Assembly (NCBI RefSeq): GCF_004353225.1
Contig: NZ_CP037934.1
Coordinates: forward strand, 3,224,001-3,288,000
DNA: 64,000 nt
From: Marinobacter sp. JH2
Lineage (GTDB): Bacteria; Pseudomonadota; Gammaproteobacteria; Pseudomonadales; Oleiphilaceae
Direction: 5' to 3'
The stretch's first letter is position 1. Each line of letters opens with the position of its first letter. The translations under genes and the position numbers were made by a program. The notes beneath the pieces were generated by a model. It worked only from the letters and a program-made list of their open reading frames with translations, searched no databases and was not told where the DNA came from. Shown piece by piece: positions 25,893 through 34,014 of the stretch.

Positions 25893-26657
25893 ATGAGTTC
25901 TCGTAGTGGCAACTTTCTCGATTGTCTCGATGTCAGTGCGCAACAGGGTGGAGAAAGTGAGCGTGCCCAGCGTTGGCATAAACCGGCAACCGTTGTCGTC
26001 GAGAATCCGGCAGGCGAAAAACAGGTGGTGAAAACTTATCCCTCCTTTGTTTTTCCACTGACGCAATACTTTCGAGCGCTGGCCAGGCACGAATACAGAA
26101 TGCTCAAGGCCGTTGAAGGCCTGTCGTTTACCCCCAACGATGTGTACCGGTGCACGGACCGCCACGGAGCCATTCAGTATCGGCACGTTGACGGAGTGCC
26201 GCTAAAAGAGCTGGGGAAGCGAGGTGGTGTTCCGGAAGACTTCTTTGTGAAGCTTGATGCCTCGGTGCAGCAACTGCACGAAAGCGGAGTGGTTCATTTC
26301 GATCTGGGTAACTCGGGCAATGTGTTGTGTGGAGCATCAGGCGACCCCAAGATCATCGATTTCGGGTCTGCGGTGTTTTTCCGTTTATTGCCAGGAATCG
26401 CCGGGGACTGGGCTCGCAAGAAGGATCGGATGGGTGTACTGAAGCTTTGGTATCGATTTGATCGGGACAGCATGCCCAGCACAGCGCAGGCCTACTACCG
26501 AGCAAATTACCGGAAAAACATTTATACACCCAAGCGCTTTGTGAAAGCGTTGAAGCGGAGCTTTTTGAAGCCTGCCCGGGCGTATGAAGATGCGTTGCCG
26601 ATGGCGGCTATTTTCGGGTTGTTTTTTGGGCTGATGGCCTTAGTGTCGATGTTCTAA
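25893..26657 (+). CDS. Small protein-kinase-like protein with C-terminal membrane helix
   Basis: This 254-residue protein has a reduced kinase fold. It has a lysine strand ('KQVVKTYPS'), a catalytic loop 'VVHFDLGNSGNVLC' near residue 135 that fits HxDLxxxN, and the metal loop 'IIDFGSAV'. A single membrane helix lies at the C-terminus (about 235-253). It resembles RIO/Kdo-kinase-type small-molecule or lipid A-core kinases more than receptor kinases, but the substrate is unknown. AAAGGA precedes the ATG. It sits between the tetR gene and the operon that carries the tetR operators, yet has no operator directly upstream. Confidence 0.7.
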   Translation: MSSRSGNFLDCLDVSAQQGGESERAQRWHKPATVVVENPAGEKQVVKTYPSFVFPLTQYFRALARHEYRMLKAVEGLSFTPNDVYRCTDRHGAIQYRHVDGVPLKELGKRGGVPEDFFVKLDASVQQLHESGVVHFDLGNSGNVLCGASGDPKIIDFGSAVFFRLLPGIAGDWARKKDRMGVLKLWYRFDRDSMPSTAQAYYRANYRKNIYTPKRFVKALKRSFLKPARAYEDALPMAAIFGLFFGLMALVSMF

Positions 26658-26710
26658 GCCGAGAGACGGCTGCAGGGCGCTTCAGAGTGATGATATTTTC
26701 TTAATGAATG

Positions 26711-26725
26711 TAGACGACTGGTCTA
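26711..26725. promoter_or_regulatory. TetR-type operator 2
   Basis: TAGACGACTGGTCTA, identical to operator 3 at 26798 and sharing arms and spacing with operator 1. An additional half site (TAGAC) occurs at 26734. The pair of identical sites 87 bases apart could allow cooperative or looped repression of the dehydrogenase operon. Confidence 0.7.
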
Positions 26726-26763
26726 GTCATGTTTAGACTGAAAATCAACATTGAAAAGAATAG

Positions 26764-26783
26764 GCTGACCTGATCAGCTTTTT
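26764..26783 (+). terminator. Weak terminator-like hairpin between operators
   Basis: A 5-bp stem GCTGA/TCAGC with a 5-base loop followed by TTTTT. It could end transcripts from the kinase-like gene before the regulated operon starts. The stem is short, so this is tentative. Confidence 0.3.
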
Positions 26784-26797
26784 ATTTATCTGGCCAC

Positions 26798-26812
26798 TAG
26801 ACGACTGGTCTA
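26798..26812. promoter_or_regulatory. TetR-type operator 3 (13 bases before the dehydrogenase start)
   Basis: TAGACGACTGGTCTA, an exact copy of operator 2. It ends 13 bases before the ATG at 26826, so a bound repressor would cover the start of the transcript and the ribosome-binding region. Confidence 0.72.
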
Positions 26813-26825
26813 AGAGTGAGGTGTT

Positions 26826-27983
26826 ATGAATAATTTTGAGTTCTACAATCCAACGCGCATCGTGTTCGGCGAAGGCACGATCCAACGTCTTGATAAGCTG
26901 GTACCCGAAAACGCGCGGGTGTTGCTGCTGTTCGGCGGTGAAAGTGCCAAGAAAACCGGCACCATAGACGAGGTCAAACAGGCTCTGGGCGACCGACACA
27001 TTGGCGAGTTTGGTGGTATCGAACCCAACCCGACCTACGAAACTCTGATGAAAGCGGTCGCTGTGATTGAACAGGACCAGTTCGACTTCTTGCTGGCCGT
27101 TGGTGGCGGCTCGGTGATCGACGGCACCAAATTTGTGGCCGCTGCGGTTGGTTTTGACGGTGATCCTTGGAGCATTCTGGAAAAGCGGGGGCGGAATATC
27201 ACCCACGCCATTCCATACGGTTCTGTATTGACGTTGCCGGCAACCGGTTCCGAGATGAACAATGGCGCGGTCGTGACCAACAAGGCGCTGCGAGACAAAC
27301 TGCCGTTCTCCAGCCCGTTGGTTTATCCCGCGTTCTCGATTCTGGACCCGGTCAAAACCTTCACGTTACCAGCGAAGCAGATCAGCAACGGGGTTGCCGA
27401 TGCATTTACCCATATTGTCGAGCAATACCTGACTTATCCGGCCAATGGCATGGTTCAGGACCGCTTTGCGGAAGGTCTGCTGCAAACGCTCGTTGAGATC
27501 GGCCCGAAAGTATTGGAAGACCCGGAAAACTACGATCTGAGAGCGAACCTGATGTGGGTGGCCACGCAGGCACTGAATGGTTTGATTGGCGCTGGCGTGC
27601 CTCAGGATTGGGCAACCCATATGGTCGGCCACGAATTGACGGCGTTGTACGGCATTGATCATGCCCGCACCTTGGCCATTGTGCTGCCAGGCATGCTGGA
27701 TGTGCGTCGCGAGTCCAAAGCTGAAAAGTTGCTACAGTATGGTGAGCGGGTCTGGAACATTCGCGAAGGCTCGGATGAAGAGCGTATTGAAAAGACGATT
27801 CAGGCGACTCGTCAGTTTTTTGAAAGCTTGTCTATTCCGACCCGACTGCCAGATTACGGACTCGATGAAAGCTCCATCGACGACATCATCGGTCAGCTTG
27901 AACGCCATGGTATGACGAAGCTTGGTGAACACGGCGATGTGACGCCGGATATCAGCCGCCGTGCCCTTGAAGCCAGCCTGTAG
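26826..27983 (+). CDS. yqhD: Iron-dependent alcohol dehydrogenase / aldehyde reductase (YqhD-like)
   Basis: The 385-residue protein belongs to the group III iron-containing alcohol dehydrogenases. In E. coli, YqhD uses NADPH to reduce short and reactive aldehydes such as methylglyoxal and malondialdehyde. The N-terminus 'MNNFEFYNPTRIVFGEGTI' is characteristic, 'LAVGGGSVIDGTKF' is the nucleotide loop, and 'MVGHELTALYGIDHARTLAIVLPG' holds metal-ligand histidines. Its length matches the family. It is the first gene of a four-gene co-directional set under two TetR operators; the product of the next gene starts 17 bases after the stop. Confidence 0.92.
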   Translation: MNNFEFYNPTRIVFGEGTIQRLDKLVPENARVLLLFGGESAKKTGTIDEVKQALGDRHIGEFGGIEPNPTYETLMKAVAVIEQDQFDFLLAVGGGSVIDGTKFVAAAVGFDGDPWSILEKRGRNITHAIPYGSVLTLPATGSEMNNGAVVTNKALRDKLPFSSPLVYPAFSILDPVKTFTLPAKQISNGVADAFTHIVEQYLTYPANGMVQDRFAEGLLQTLVEIGPKVLEDPENYDLRANLMWVATQALNGLIGAGVPQDWATHMVGHELTALYGIDHARTLAIVLPGMLDVRRESKAEKLLQYGERVWNIREGSDEERIEKTIQATRQFFESLSIPTRLPDYGLDESSIDDIIGQLERHGMTKLGEHGDVTPDISRRALEASL

Positions 27984-27999
27984 CGGAGGAGAAAAGATC

Positions 28000-29028
28000 A
28001 TGGAGAATGCATCGTTGAAAAATCGTCAGTGGGTTTTGAACCAGCGTCCGAACGGCGCGCCAACGCCCGAAGATTTTAAACTGGTAGAGAGCGATATCCC
28101 GAGCCTGAACGAGGGCGAGATACTGCTAAAAACACGCTACTTGTCGCTGGATCCGTACATGCGTGGCCGAATGAGCGACGCGCCGTCCTATGCGCCGTCG
28201 TTGAACATTGGCGAGGTGATTGTCGGCGGCACCGTTTCTGAAGTGGTTGAATCCAGAAACCCGAAGTTCGCCAAAGGCGACCGGGTGCTGGCTGGTAGCG
28301 GATGGCAGGAATACGCCGTATCCGACGGCACCGGACTGATGTCTGTTGAAGGTCTGCCCGAGCCTTCCTACGCTTTGAGTTTAATGGGCATGCCCGGTTT
28401 CACGGCGTACCACGGTTTGCTGAACATTGGCGAGCCAAAACCCGGTGAAACCGTTGTGGTGGCTTCAGCCAGCGGCGCAGTGGGATCGGTGGTTGGCCAG
28501 ATCGCAAAACTGAAAGGCTGCCGGGTGGTGGGTATCACCAGTGGTGGCGACAAGCAGCAGTACGTAAAAGATACCTTGGGTTTTGATGTGAGCCTCGACA
28601 GGCATTCGCCGAATTTCGAGGCGGAACTTGCCGAAGCGGCACCGGATGGTATCGATGTGTATTACGAAAACGTGGGTGGTGCGGTGTTCGATGCTGTGTT
28701 GCCGTTGCTCAACGATTTTGCCCGCATTCCGGTCTGTGGCGTGATCGCCCACTACAACGCAACGGAACTGCCGCAGGGGCCGGACCGCGTGCCCATGCTT
28801 GCGGGTATGATTTTGCGAAAGCGGATCAGGATGCAGGGCTTCATCATCATGGACCATTACGAAACCGGCTACGCGCCTTTCGCCAAAGAAATGACCCCAT
28901 GGCTGCAAGCGGGCCAGATCCGTATCAAGGAAGACCGGGTGCAAGGTTTTGAAGCCGCCCCGGAAGCCTTCATCGGCCTTCTGGAAGGTAAGAACTTCGG
29001 CAAAGTGGTGGTGGATTTCGGGGCCTAG
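28000..29028 (+). CDS. NADP-dependent medium-chain reductase (CurA/YncB-like)
   Basis: This 342-residue medium-chain dehydrogenase/reductase lacks zinc-ligand motifs and fits the NADP-dependent alkenal/one oxidoreductase group. It has 'YLSLDPYMRGRMSD' near the N-terminus, the Rossmann loop 'ASGAVGSVVGQIAKLKGC', 'VYYENVGGAVFDAVLP' and the typical ending 'LLEGKNFGKVVVDF'. Such enzymes reduce the double bond of reactive enals and enones, complementing the aldehyde reductase upstream. AGGAG lies 9 bases before ATG 28000; an earlier in-frame start at 27961 is inside the preceding gene. Confidence 0.9.
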   Translation: MENASLKNRQWVLNQRPNGAPTPEDFKLVESDIPSLNEGEILLKTRYLSLDPYMRGRMSDAPSYAPSLNIGEVIVGGTVSEVVESRNPKFAKGDRVLAGSGWQEYAVSDGTGLMSVEGLPEPSYALSLMGMPGFTAYHGLLNIGEPKPGETVVVASASGAVGSVVGQIAKLKGCRVVGITSGGDKQQYVKDTLGFDVSLDRHSPNFEAELAEAAPDGIDVYYENVGGAVFDAVLPLLNDFARIPVCGVIAHYNATELPQGPDRVPMLAGMILRKRIRMQGFIIMDHYETGYAPFAKEMTPWLQAGQIRIKEDRVQGFEAAPEAFIGLLEGKNFGKVVVDFGA

Positions 29029-29078
29029 CCTTCACTATTCCGACCCACAGACCCATTCAGATCAGGTGAGGAAAGACT

Positions 29079-29756
29079 ATGAACGTATTAATGGTACTGA
29101 CATCCCATGATCAACTCGGCAACACCGGTGAAAAGACTGGTTTTTGGCTGGAAGAGCTGGCAGCTCCCTATTACGTGTTCAAAGACGCGGGGGCCAAGGT
29201 GGTTCTGGCGTCACCCCTGGGGGGCCAGCCGCCGCTCGATCCGAACAGCAATCAAGAAGACGCGCTGACCGAGGCCACGGATCGCTTCGAAGCTGATGCT
29301 GAAGCCATGGCCGCATTGGCCTCGACCGCCAAACTGGCGGATGTATCGCTCGAAGACTTCGATGCTGTGTTCTATCCGGGCGGCCACGGCCCGCTGTGGG
29401 ATTTGGCGGAAGATCCAACGTCCATTGCGTTGATCGAAAACGCGATCAAGGCGGGCACGCCGGTAGGGACGGTTTGTCACGCCCCGGGCGTGTTGCGCCA
29501 CGTCAAAGGCGAAGATGGAAAGCCTTTGGTGTCCGGCAAAAAAGTAACCGGGTTTACCAACACCGAAGAAGACGCCGTTGGTCTGACCGACGTGGTGCCG
29601 TTTCTGGTTGAAGATATGCTGAAAGACAACGGTGGGCAGTACAGTAAAGGAAGTGACTGGCAGTCATACGTGGTCACCGACGGCTGGTTGGTAACCGGTC
29701 AAAACCCGGCGTCTTCGGCGGCGGCTGCAGAAGCCTTGTTGAAGTTGATGGCCTGA
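29079..29756 (+). CDS. DJ-1/PfpI-superfamily protein (type 1 glutamine amidotransferase-like)
   Basis: The 225-residue protein has the DJ-1/PfpI fold with a nucleophile-elbow cysteine at 133 in 'GTVCHAPGVL', the 'VFYPGGHGPLWDL' loop and a conserved acidic residue in the N-terminal part. It resembles the ThiJ/PfpI proteins next to NemR/YqhD-type genes and, more loosely, Hsp31-like glyoxalase III enzymes. A role against glyoxals or other carbonyls fits the operon. The histidine directly after the cysteine is usual in this group. It starts 50 bases after the reductase with a GAGGAAAG ribosome site. Confidence 0.88.
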   Translation: MNVLMVLTSHDQLGNTGEKTGFWLEELAAPYYVFKDAGAKVVLASPLGGQPPLDPNSNQEDALTEATDRFEADAEAMAALASTAKLADVSLEDFDAVFYPGGHGPLWDLAEDPTSIALIENAIKAGTPVGTVCHAPGVLRHVKGEDGKPLVSGKKVTGFTNTEEDAVGLTDVVPFLVEDMLKDNGGQYSKGSDWQSYVVTDGWLVTGQNPASSAAAAEALLKLMA

Positions 29757-29879
29757 CGCACTCTTCTGTGAACCGGACTGCGGGTTGGCGGCCAGTGCCG
29801 GGTAACCCGCAGTGAACATCGCCGGGTATTGGCGTATCATCCTCGGTTCAAAGCCTTTCAATGCCTACAGGAGAGCATA

Positions 29880-30317
29880 ATGATCTGGACTGTTTACCTA
29901 TCTGGTGAAATTCACACAGACTGGCGTGAGCAGATTGCCGCCGGTGCTGAAGCCGCTGGCTTGCCGGTAGAATTTGTGTCTGCCAATACTGACCACGAAT
30001 CCAGCGATGCGGCCGGTGATTTTCTGGGCAAGCCAGAGAACAACTTCTGGCGCGATCATCAGTCTTCCAAGGTGAATGCAATCCGCACCAAGACCCTGCT
30101 GGAGCAGTGTGATCTGGCGGTAATTCGCTTCGGCGACAAGTACAAGCAGTGGAACGCCGCGTTTGATGCCGGTTATTGCGCTGCCATGGGTACGCCTTAC
30201 GTGACGCTACACGATGAAACCATTGTGCACCCGCTGAAAGAAGTGGATGCCGCGGCTATGGCATGGGCGCAAACGCCGGAGCAGGTCGTTGAGTTGTTGA
30301 AGTACGTTACCGCGTAA
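29880..30317 (+). CDS. ytoQ: YtoQ-family protein
   Basis: A 145-residue cytoplasmic protein whose sequence follows the YtoQ family: 'VYLSGEIHTDWREQI' at the start, 'NNFWRDHQSSKVNAIRT' in the middle and 'YKQWNAAFDAGYCAAMGTPYVTLH' later. The fold is nucleoside 2-deoxyribosyltransferase-like; the biochemical role is not established. ATG 29880 follows AGGAGA at a good distance. It lies 123 bases after the DJ-1-like gene, so it may be part of the same operon or have its own promoter. Confidence 0.8.
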   Translation: MIWTVYLSGEIHTDWREQIAAGAEAAGLPVEFVSANTDHESSDAAGDFLGKPENNFWRDHQSSKVNAIRTKTLLEQCDLAVIRFGDKYKQWNAAFDAGYCAAMGTPYVTLHDETIVHPLKEVDAAAMAWAQTPEQVVELLKYVTA

Positions 30318-30367
30318 TTGCTGCTCCTTTGGAGCCATGCTAACAGGACGTTTTGAGGCAAAGGATC

Positions 30368-31255
30368 ATGCCACTTTTCACCATCCGACCTGCCAGAGCT
30401 TGGGCGCTGGCAGTCGGTCTTATCGTTTTTCTTGGTTCGTGTTTATTCCCCTCGTTAACCAGAGCGCAGCCTCCGGCTATTCCGTTGGCGAATGTGTACC
30501 AGCAAGGCGTTGACCTTCAGGCTTATTGGGTCAGCGAGAAGCTGGATGGCGTGCGTGCCTATTGGGATGGTGAACAATTCTGGTCCCGGGGCGGGCACGT
30601 TTACGCGGCCCCGCCGTGGTTTACCGGGCGATTCCCGAATCACCCTCTGGACGGCGAGTTATGGAGCGGGCGAGGGCAATTCGCGGATCTATCAGGCGTG
30701 GTTCGTAAACGGCAGCCGGTTACAGAAGAATGGCAGGCTGTGCGTTTCCATGCCTTTGACCTTCCCATAAAGAACACTCCGTTTACTATCCGCTATCAGC
30801 GATTGAAGGGGTTGGTGGAAGAGTCACGTTCGCGCTTTCTGGTGTTAGTTGAGCAGAATCCAATCACCCGCCATAGAGATTTGATGGCGCAGCTAGAGGC
30901 AACCGTTGCTGCTGGCGGTGAAGGGTTGATGCTGAAGCGAAAAGCTGGCCTCTACCATGCCGGTCGTTCGGATGATTTGCTCAAGGTGAAAACCTTTCAA
31001 GATGCCGAAGCCGTGGTCGTTGGCCACTGGCCCGGTAAAGGCAAGTATCAGGGCCTGATGGGGGCGTTGGAAGTGGTGCTTGCGAATGGCCGCCGATTTC
31101 GTATCGGAACAGGGTTCAGCGATGCCGACCGGCGGACCCCGCCGCCGCTCGGGGCAACGGTGAGCTTTCGCTATCGCGGGCATACTGCAACCGGCTTGCC
31201 CCGTTTTGCCAGTTTCCTCAGGGTTCGGAAAGACGAGCCTGAAGCGGCTCAATAA
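30368..31255 (+). CDS. Exported minimal ATP-dependent DNA ligase (LigE-like)
   Basis: This 295-residue protein is a minimal ATP-dependent DNA ligase. The adenylated lysine motif is 'SEKLDGVRAYWDG' (K58), then 'DGELW' (motif III), 'GEGLMLKR' (motif IV) and 'DLLKVKTFQDAEAVV' (motif V). An OB domain follows with 'GTGFSDADRR'. An N-terminal signal peptide of about 33 residues with a long hydrophobic core indicates export, a known feature of LigE/Lig B-type ligases in marine and pathogenic proteobacteria. The ATG at 30368 follows GAGGCAAAGGA. No other DNA-repair gene lies beside it. Confidence 0.88.
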   Translation: MPLFTIRPARAWALAVGLIVFLGSCLFPSLTRAQPPAIPLANVYQQGVDLQAYWVSEKLDGVRAYWDGEQFWSRGGHVYAAPPWFTGRFPNHPLDGELWSGRGQFADLSGVVRKRQPVTEEWQAVRFHAFDLPIKNTPFTIRYQRLKGLVEESRSRFLVLVEQNPITRHRDLMAQLEATVAAGGEGLMLKRKAGLYHAGRSDDLLKVKTFQDAEAVVVGHWPGKGKYQGLMGALEVVLANGRRFRIGTGFSDADRRTPPPLGATVSFRYRGHTATGLPRFASFLRVRKDEPEAAQ

Positions 31256-31265
31256 ACTGCCGGCG

Positions 31266-31865
31266 TCAGTGTTTCAAAGCTTCAGGACGCTCGGCGAGCT
31301 CTTCTAAGGTGCGATATTCACACGCCTTAGTCGCCATAAAGCTCTGAGCTGAGTCCGTCAGGATGTTGTCGTCGCGCATGAACCGGCGGCCTAGCAATAC
31401 CGGGTAGGAAAATCGTCCTCGATCTGTCAGGGAAAACTGGGTTTCGTGCAAGTTGCCGGAAATGCAGAACTCCATGTTCACCACGTATCGACGTTGCGAA
31501 GGCGCGCCTTTGCGCTTGATCAGTACGGTACGGTGCACCGGGCGCTCGAATTCCAGAATCACATCTTCGTGGTTTAGCTTACCCTCGCTCGGCTGGTCTT
31601 CATGGTCCCCTAGAGGCAGCTTGAATCTGACCCATTCCTCATCGTTTTTTTCAAAAGGTTCTACATCGACGGCATGCAGGGAGGAGGTTTTAGCTCCGGT
31701 GTCGAGCCTCGCCTTCAGCTTGACTTCGGTGTCGTCCATCACCACCCATTCCACAAAACCAAGCACTTCGGGGTCATTCGTTGAGCTATCCGATGACGTG
31801 GCTGCGAGAGTGCCCGTGATGGAGAACATACTCATCAGGGTGGTGATCATTAAGGCAGAACGCAT
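31266..31865 (-). CDS. Exported retropepsin-like protein of the 'ATP-dependent zinc protease' family
   Basis: The 199-residue protein begins with a signal peptide (about residues 1-22) and contains 'KARLDTGAKTSSLHA', the aspartic-protease-like motif of COG4067/PF05618, then 'PVLLGRRFMRDDNILTD'. The family is annotated as ATP-dependent zinc protease, but the fold is that of single-domain retropepsins, so the name is doubtful. Here it is predicted periplasmic. It is convergent with the ligase gene, with only 10 bases between the stops. The long divergent upstream gap to 32091 presumably holds its promoter. Confidence 0.85.
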   Translation of the reverse strand: MRSALMITTLMSMFSITGTLAATSSDSSTNDPEVLGFVEWVVMDDTEVKLKARLDTGAKTSSLHAVDVEPFEKNDEEWVRFKLPLGDHEDQPSEGKLNHEDVILEFERPVHRTVLIKRKGAPSQRRYVVNMEFCISGNLHETQFSLTDRGRFSYPVLLGRRFMRDDNILTDSAQSFMATKACEYRTLEELAERPEALKH

Positions 31866-32090
31866 TCATCAACTCCTGAGCTTGAACGGTATTAGATTGT
31901 ATTCGTGAGTGACTCGTTGTAAGGCTAGCAGCATTGTTCTGATAGGAAGGTTGCGACGTTATTAATAATAGTTGATGTCGCTGGATCGTTACGGTCCGAG
32001 TGTTTGCTTTGCGCGCGCAGAAAGGCCGCATATGAGCCATATCGGAAGTTGGGGAAGAGCGTACACTGGCAGTATAACGAGGAGACGTTC

Positions 32091-33002
32091 ATGGTGTTTT
32101 CGGTGTCAGCTGGGAAAGTTCAACAACACATTTCGGCCATCGCCAGTGGGTTTTTAGGCGATTGGCTGGAGGCTCGTGGTAATGGGCTGGCAGTGCCCAT
32201 GACGGCGTTTGCCGGTGGCCAGGCGTTGGATGTGTCTAAGCCAGAGGTGGCTGATCCGGGCTCAACGGTGTGCCTGTCCATTCATGGTTTGATGGAGTTG
32301 GAATCAGTTTGGGATTTCCCCGACCGGGGCGATGAGCATTACGGCACTCAGCTGGCGCACGCCATAGGAGATGCCACACCGGTGAAGTTGCGTTTCAATT
32401 CAGGGCGACCGATTTATCGCAATGGTCAGGACCTGGCTGACCTGATAGAACGGTTGGTGGTGAACTGGCCTGTGGCCGTAAAACGCCTCATTCTTTTGGG
32501 GCACAGTATGGGCGGCTTATTGATCCGTAGTGCCTGCCATTACGGTTTGACGAAAGGCCACCGATGGGTCGGAGCATCACTGGACTGTGTCTACATAGGT
32601 TCGCCCCATGATGGTTCCTGGCTCGCGATTGGTGCCCATAAAGCGGCGGCTCAGTTGAACAAAATCCCCAGAGATTACGTGAAGGTGGTGGGTGAGGTGA
32701 TTGACCTGCGCAGCGAAGGTATTCGAAACCTCTCGCGTGGCGAGGTTTTTGAACCCGGCACCGATGAACAGCCCTTGTTGTCTGGCGCGCGCCACTTCGC
32801 TGTGAGTGGGTTGTTAGTGAAAGGTGAACGTCATCCGGTGAATACCTGGTTTGGCGATGCACTGGTGCATCGGTCCAGTGCTCATGGGGCTCGCAGGAAG
32901 GGTTGGGAATTGAACGCCAGCGCGAATTTCCCAGGTGTGGATCATGTCCGTCTGGCTCATCATCCGTTAGTGAGCAAACAACTACAGGAGTGGCTGGGAT
33001 GA
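32091..33002 (+). CDS. Alpha/beta hydrolase (lipase/esterase-like)
   Basis: The 303-residue protein has an alpha/beta-hydrolase core: 'VCLSIHGLMELESVWDF' as the oxyanion region, 'LILLGHSMGGLLIRSAC' with the nucleophile serine near residue 139, and a later 'NFPGVDHVRLAHHPLV' that may hold the catalytic histidine. There is no signal peptide. GAGGAGA precedes ATG 32091, and a start at 32004 with no such site is less likely. The stop overlaps the next gene as ATGA, so the two probably form a pair. The substrate is unknown. Confidence 0.8.
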   Translation: MVFSVSAGKVQQHISAIASGFLGDWLEARGNGLAVPMTAFAGGQALDVSKPEVADPGSTVCLSIHGLMELESVWDFPDRGDEHYGTQLAHAIGDATPVKLRFNSGRPIYRNGQDLADLIERLVVNWPVAVKRLILLGHSMGGLLIRSACHYGLTKGHRWVGASLDCVYIGSPHDGSWLAIGAHKAAAQLNKIPRDYVKVVGEVIDLRSEGIRNLSRGEVFEPGTDEQPLLSGARHFAVSGLLVKGERHPVNTWFGDALVHRSSAHGARRKGWELNASANFPGVDHVRLAHHPLVSKQLQEWLG

Positions 33003-33310
33003 CCCATATGAATGATAACCTGCAATGGTGGCGTGGCTTGGCGGATGTCCTCGGCCACGGTGTGCAGCATGGTGCGGAGCAGCTCAAACGTGTGCATTTA
33101 TCGGTTGCGGATGAGACCTTTCAGGTGCTGGACACGATCCCGGTGACCCGCCCCGCAAGCCGCATAGTCAGGGCTTGCCACCACGGTATTTCTACGCTGA
33201 GTTATGCCAGTGTGTCACTGGCCGGGCGAGCGGTGGTTGGGCTGGCGGGTGTTACGCCCAGAGCAGGTAGCGCCGCTCAAACAGATGACGAGAGTATGAA
33301 TAAAACTTAG
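32999..33310 (+). CDS. Small protein of unknown function coupled to the hydrolase
   Basis: This 103-residue protein starts at an ATG overlapping the hydrolase stop, with AGGAG 8 bases upstream. It has a weakly hydrophobic stretch near residues 65-85 ('TLSYASVSLAGRAVVGLAGV') but no clear membrane helix or signal peptide, and no recognised domain. Translational coupling suggests that it acts with the hydrolase, for instance as a partner or lid protein. This is a guess from position only. Confidence 0.6.
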   Translation: MTHMNDNLQWWRGLADVLGHGVQHGAEQLKRVHLSVADETFQVLDTIPVTRPASRIVRACHHGISTLSYASVSLAGRAVVGLAGVTPRAGSAAQTDDESMNKT

Positions 33311-33385
33311 TCAGGAGGTAACCCAAGCACGCGATTTTCCTTGGTAGGGTGAAAGCACTGAACCAAACCACGGAGGAAACGTGTT

Positions 33386-33964
33386 ATGAGTTATAAACCT
33401 CATGTTATGTGCGTCACAGTTCTGAGCGCTGCTGTACTGACCGCACCGGCCGTTTGGGCGCAAGACAATGCCAGCCGTGACAGCTCCGGCCCGTATATCA
33501 GTGGTAGTTACGGTGGCTACAAGTCTCATGGCGGAGACTTTGATGATAAAAACGATATGCTGGGCGCCGGGTTGGGATACCAGTTTAACGAGTTTTTCGC
33601 GCTGGAGGCCGAGTATATCGACTTCGGTAACTTTGGTGACGACGAAGTGGAAGGTAAGCTCAAAGGTGTCGGGCTAAGTGCTATAGGTCGCTTGCCCTTA
33701 ACCCAGAGCTTTGGTGTGTATGCCAAGGCCGGTGCCTTTGCTTCCGCGTTTGATGTAGACGCGTTCGATGATAGTGAAACGTATGACGAAGTGAACCCGT
33801 TTGTGGGCGCTGGTGTGGACTTCCGTGTGACGCAACAGCTCACCGCCTTTGCGGAATACAACCGCTATAACGTAGACATTGATAAAGACGATTTTAACGG
33901 TCAAGTGAACAACAGCGGTCCGGACTTTGATACCGGCCGGGTGGGTCTGAAGTTCCAGTTCTGA
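33386..33964 (+). CDS. Small outer-membrane beta-barrel protein (OmpA-like N-terminal type)
   Basis: The 192-residue protein has a signal peptide (about 1-25, cleaved after 'VWA') and alternating amphipathic strands of an eight-stranded barrel: 'YISGSYGGYKS', 'MLGAGLGYQFNEFFALEAEYIDFG', 'NPFVGAGVDFRVTQQLTAFAEYNRY' (in parts). It ends with the terminal aromatic 'VGLKFQF' that outer-membrane proteins need for assembly. It is acidic and has no peptidoglycan-binding domain. CGGAGGAAACG precedes the ATG, and a strong terminator follows at 33977. Confidence 0.88.
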   Translation: MSYKPHVMCVTVLSAAVLTAPAVWAQDNASRDSSGPYISGSYGGYKSHGGDFDDKNDMLGAGLGYQFNEFFALEAEYIDFGNFGDDEVEGKLKGVGLSAIGRLPLTQSFGVYAKAGAFASAFDVDAFDDSETYDEVNPFVGAGVDFRVTQQLTAFAEYNRYNVDIDKDDFNGQVNNSGPDFDTGRVGLKFQF

Positions 33965-33976
33965 TCCGATAACGTT

Positions 33977-34013
33977 AAAAAAAGGCGCAGCCGAAACCGG
34001 CTGCGCCTTTTTT
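33977..34013. terminator. Strong bidirectional intrinsic terminator
   Basis: A-run, then a 10-12 bp stem GGCGCAGCCG/CGGCTGCGCC with a 4-base loop, then TTTTTT. It sits between the convergent outer-membrane gene (stop 33964) and cysK (stop at 34015), and the A/T tails let it work both ways. Confidence 0.9.
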
Positions 34014-34014
34014 G

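Noticed and set aside
26731..26740. Fourth TetR operator (GTTTAGACTG)
   Set aside because: Only one half site is present; the second arm is missing.
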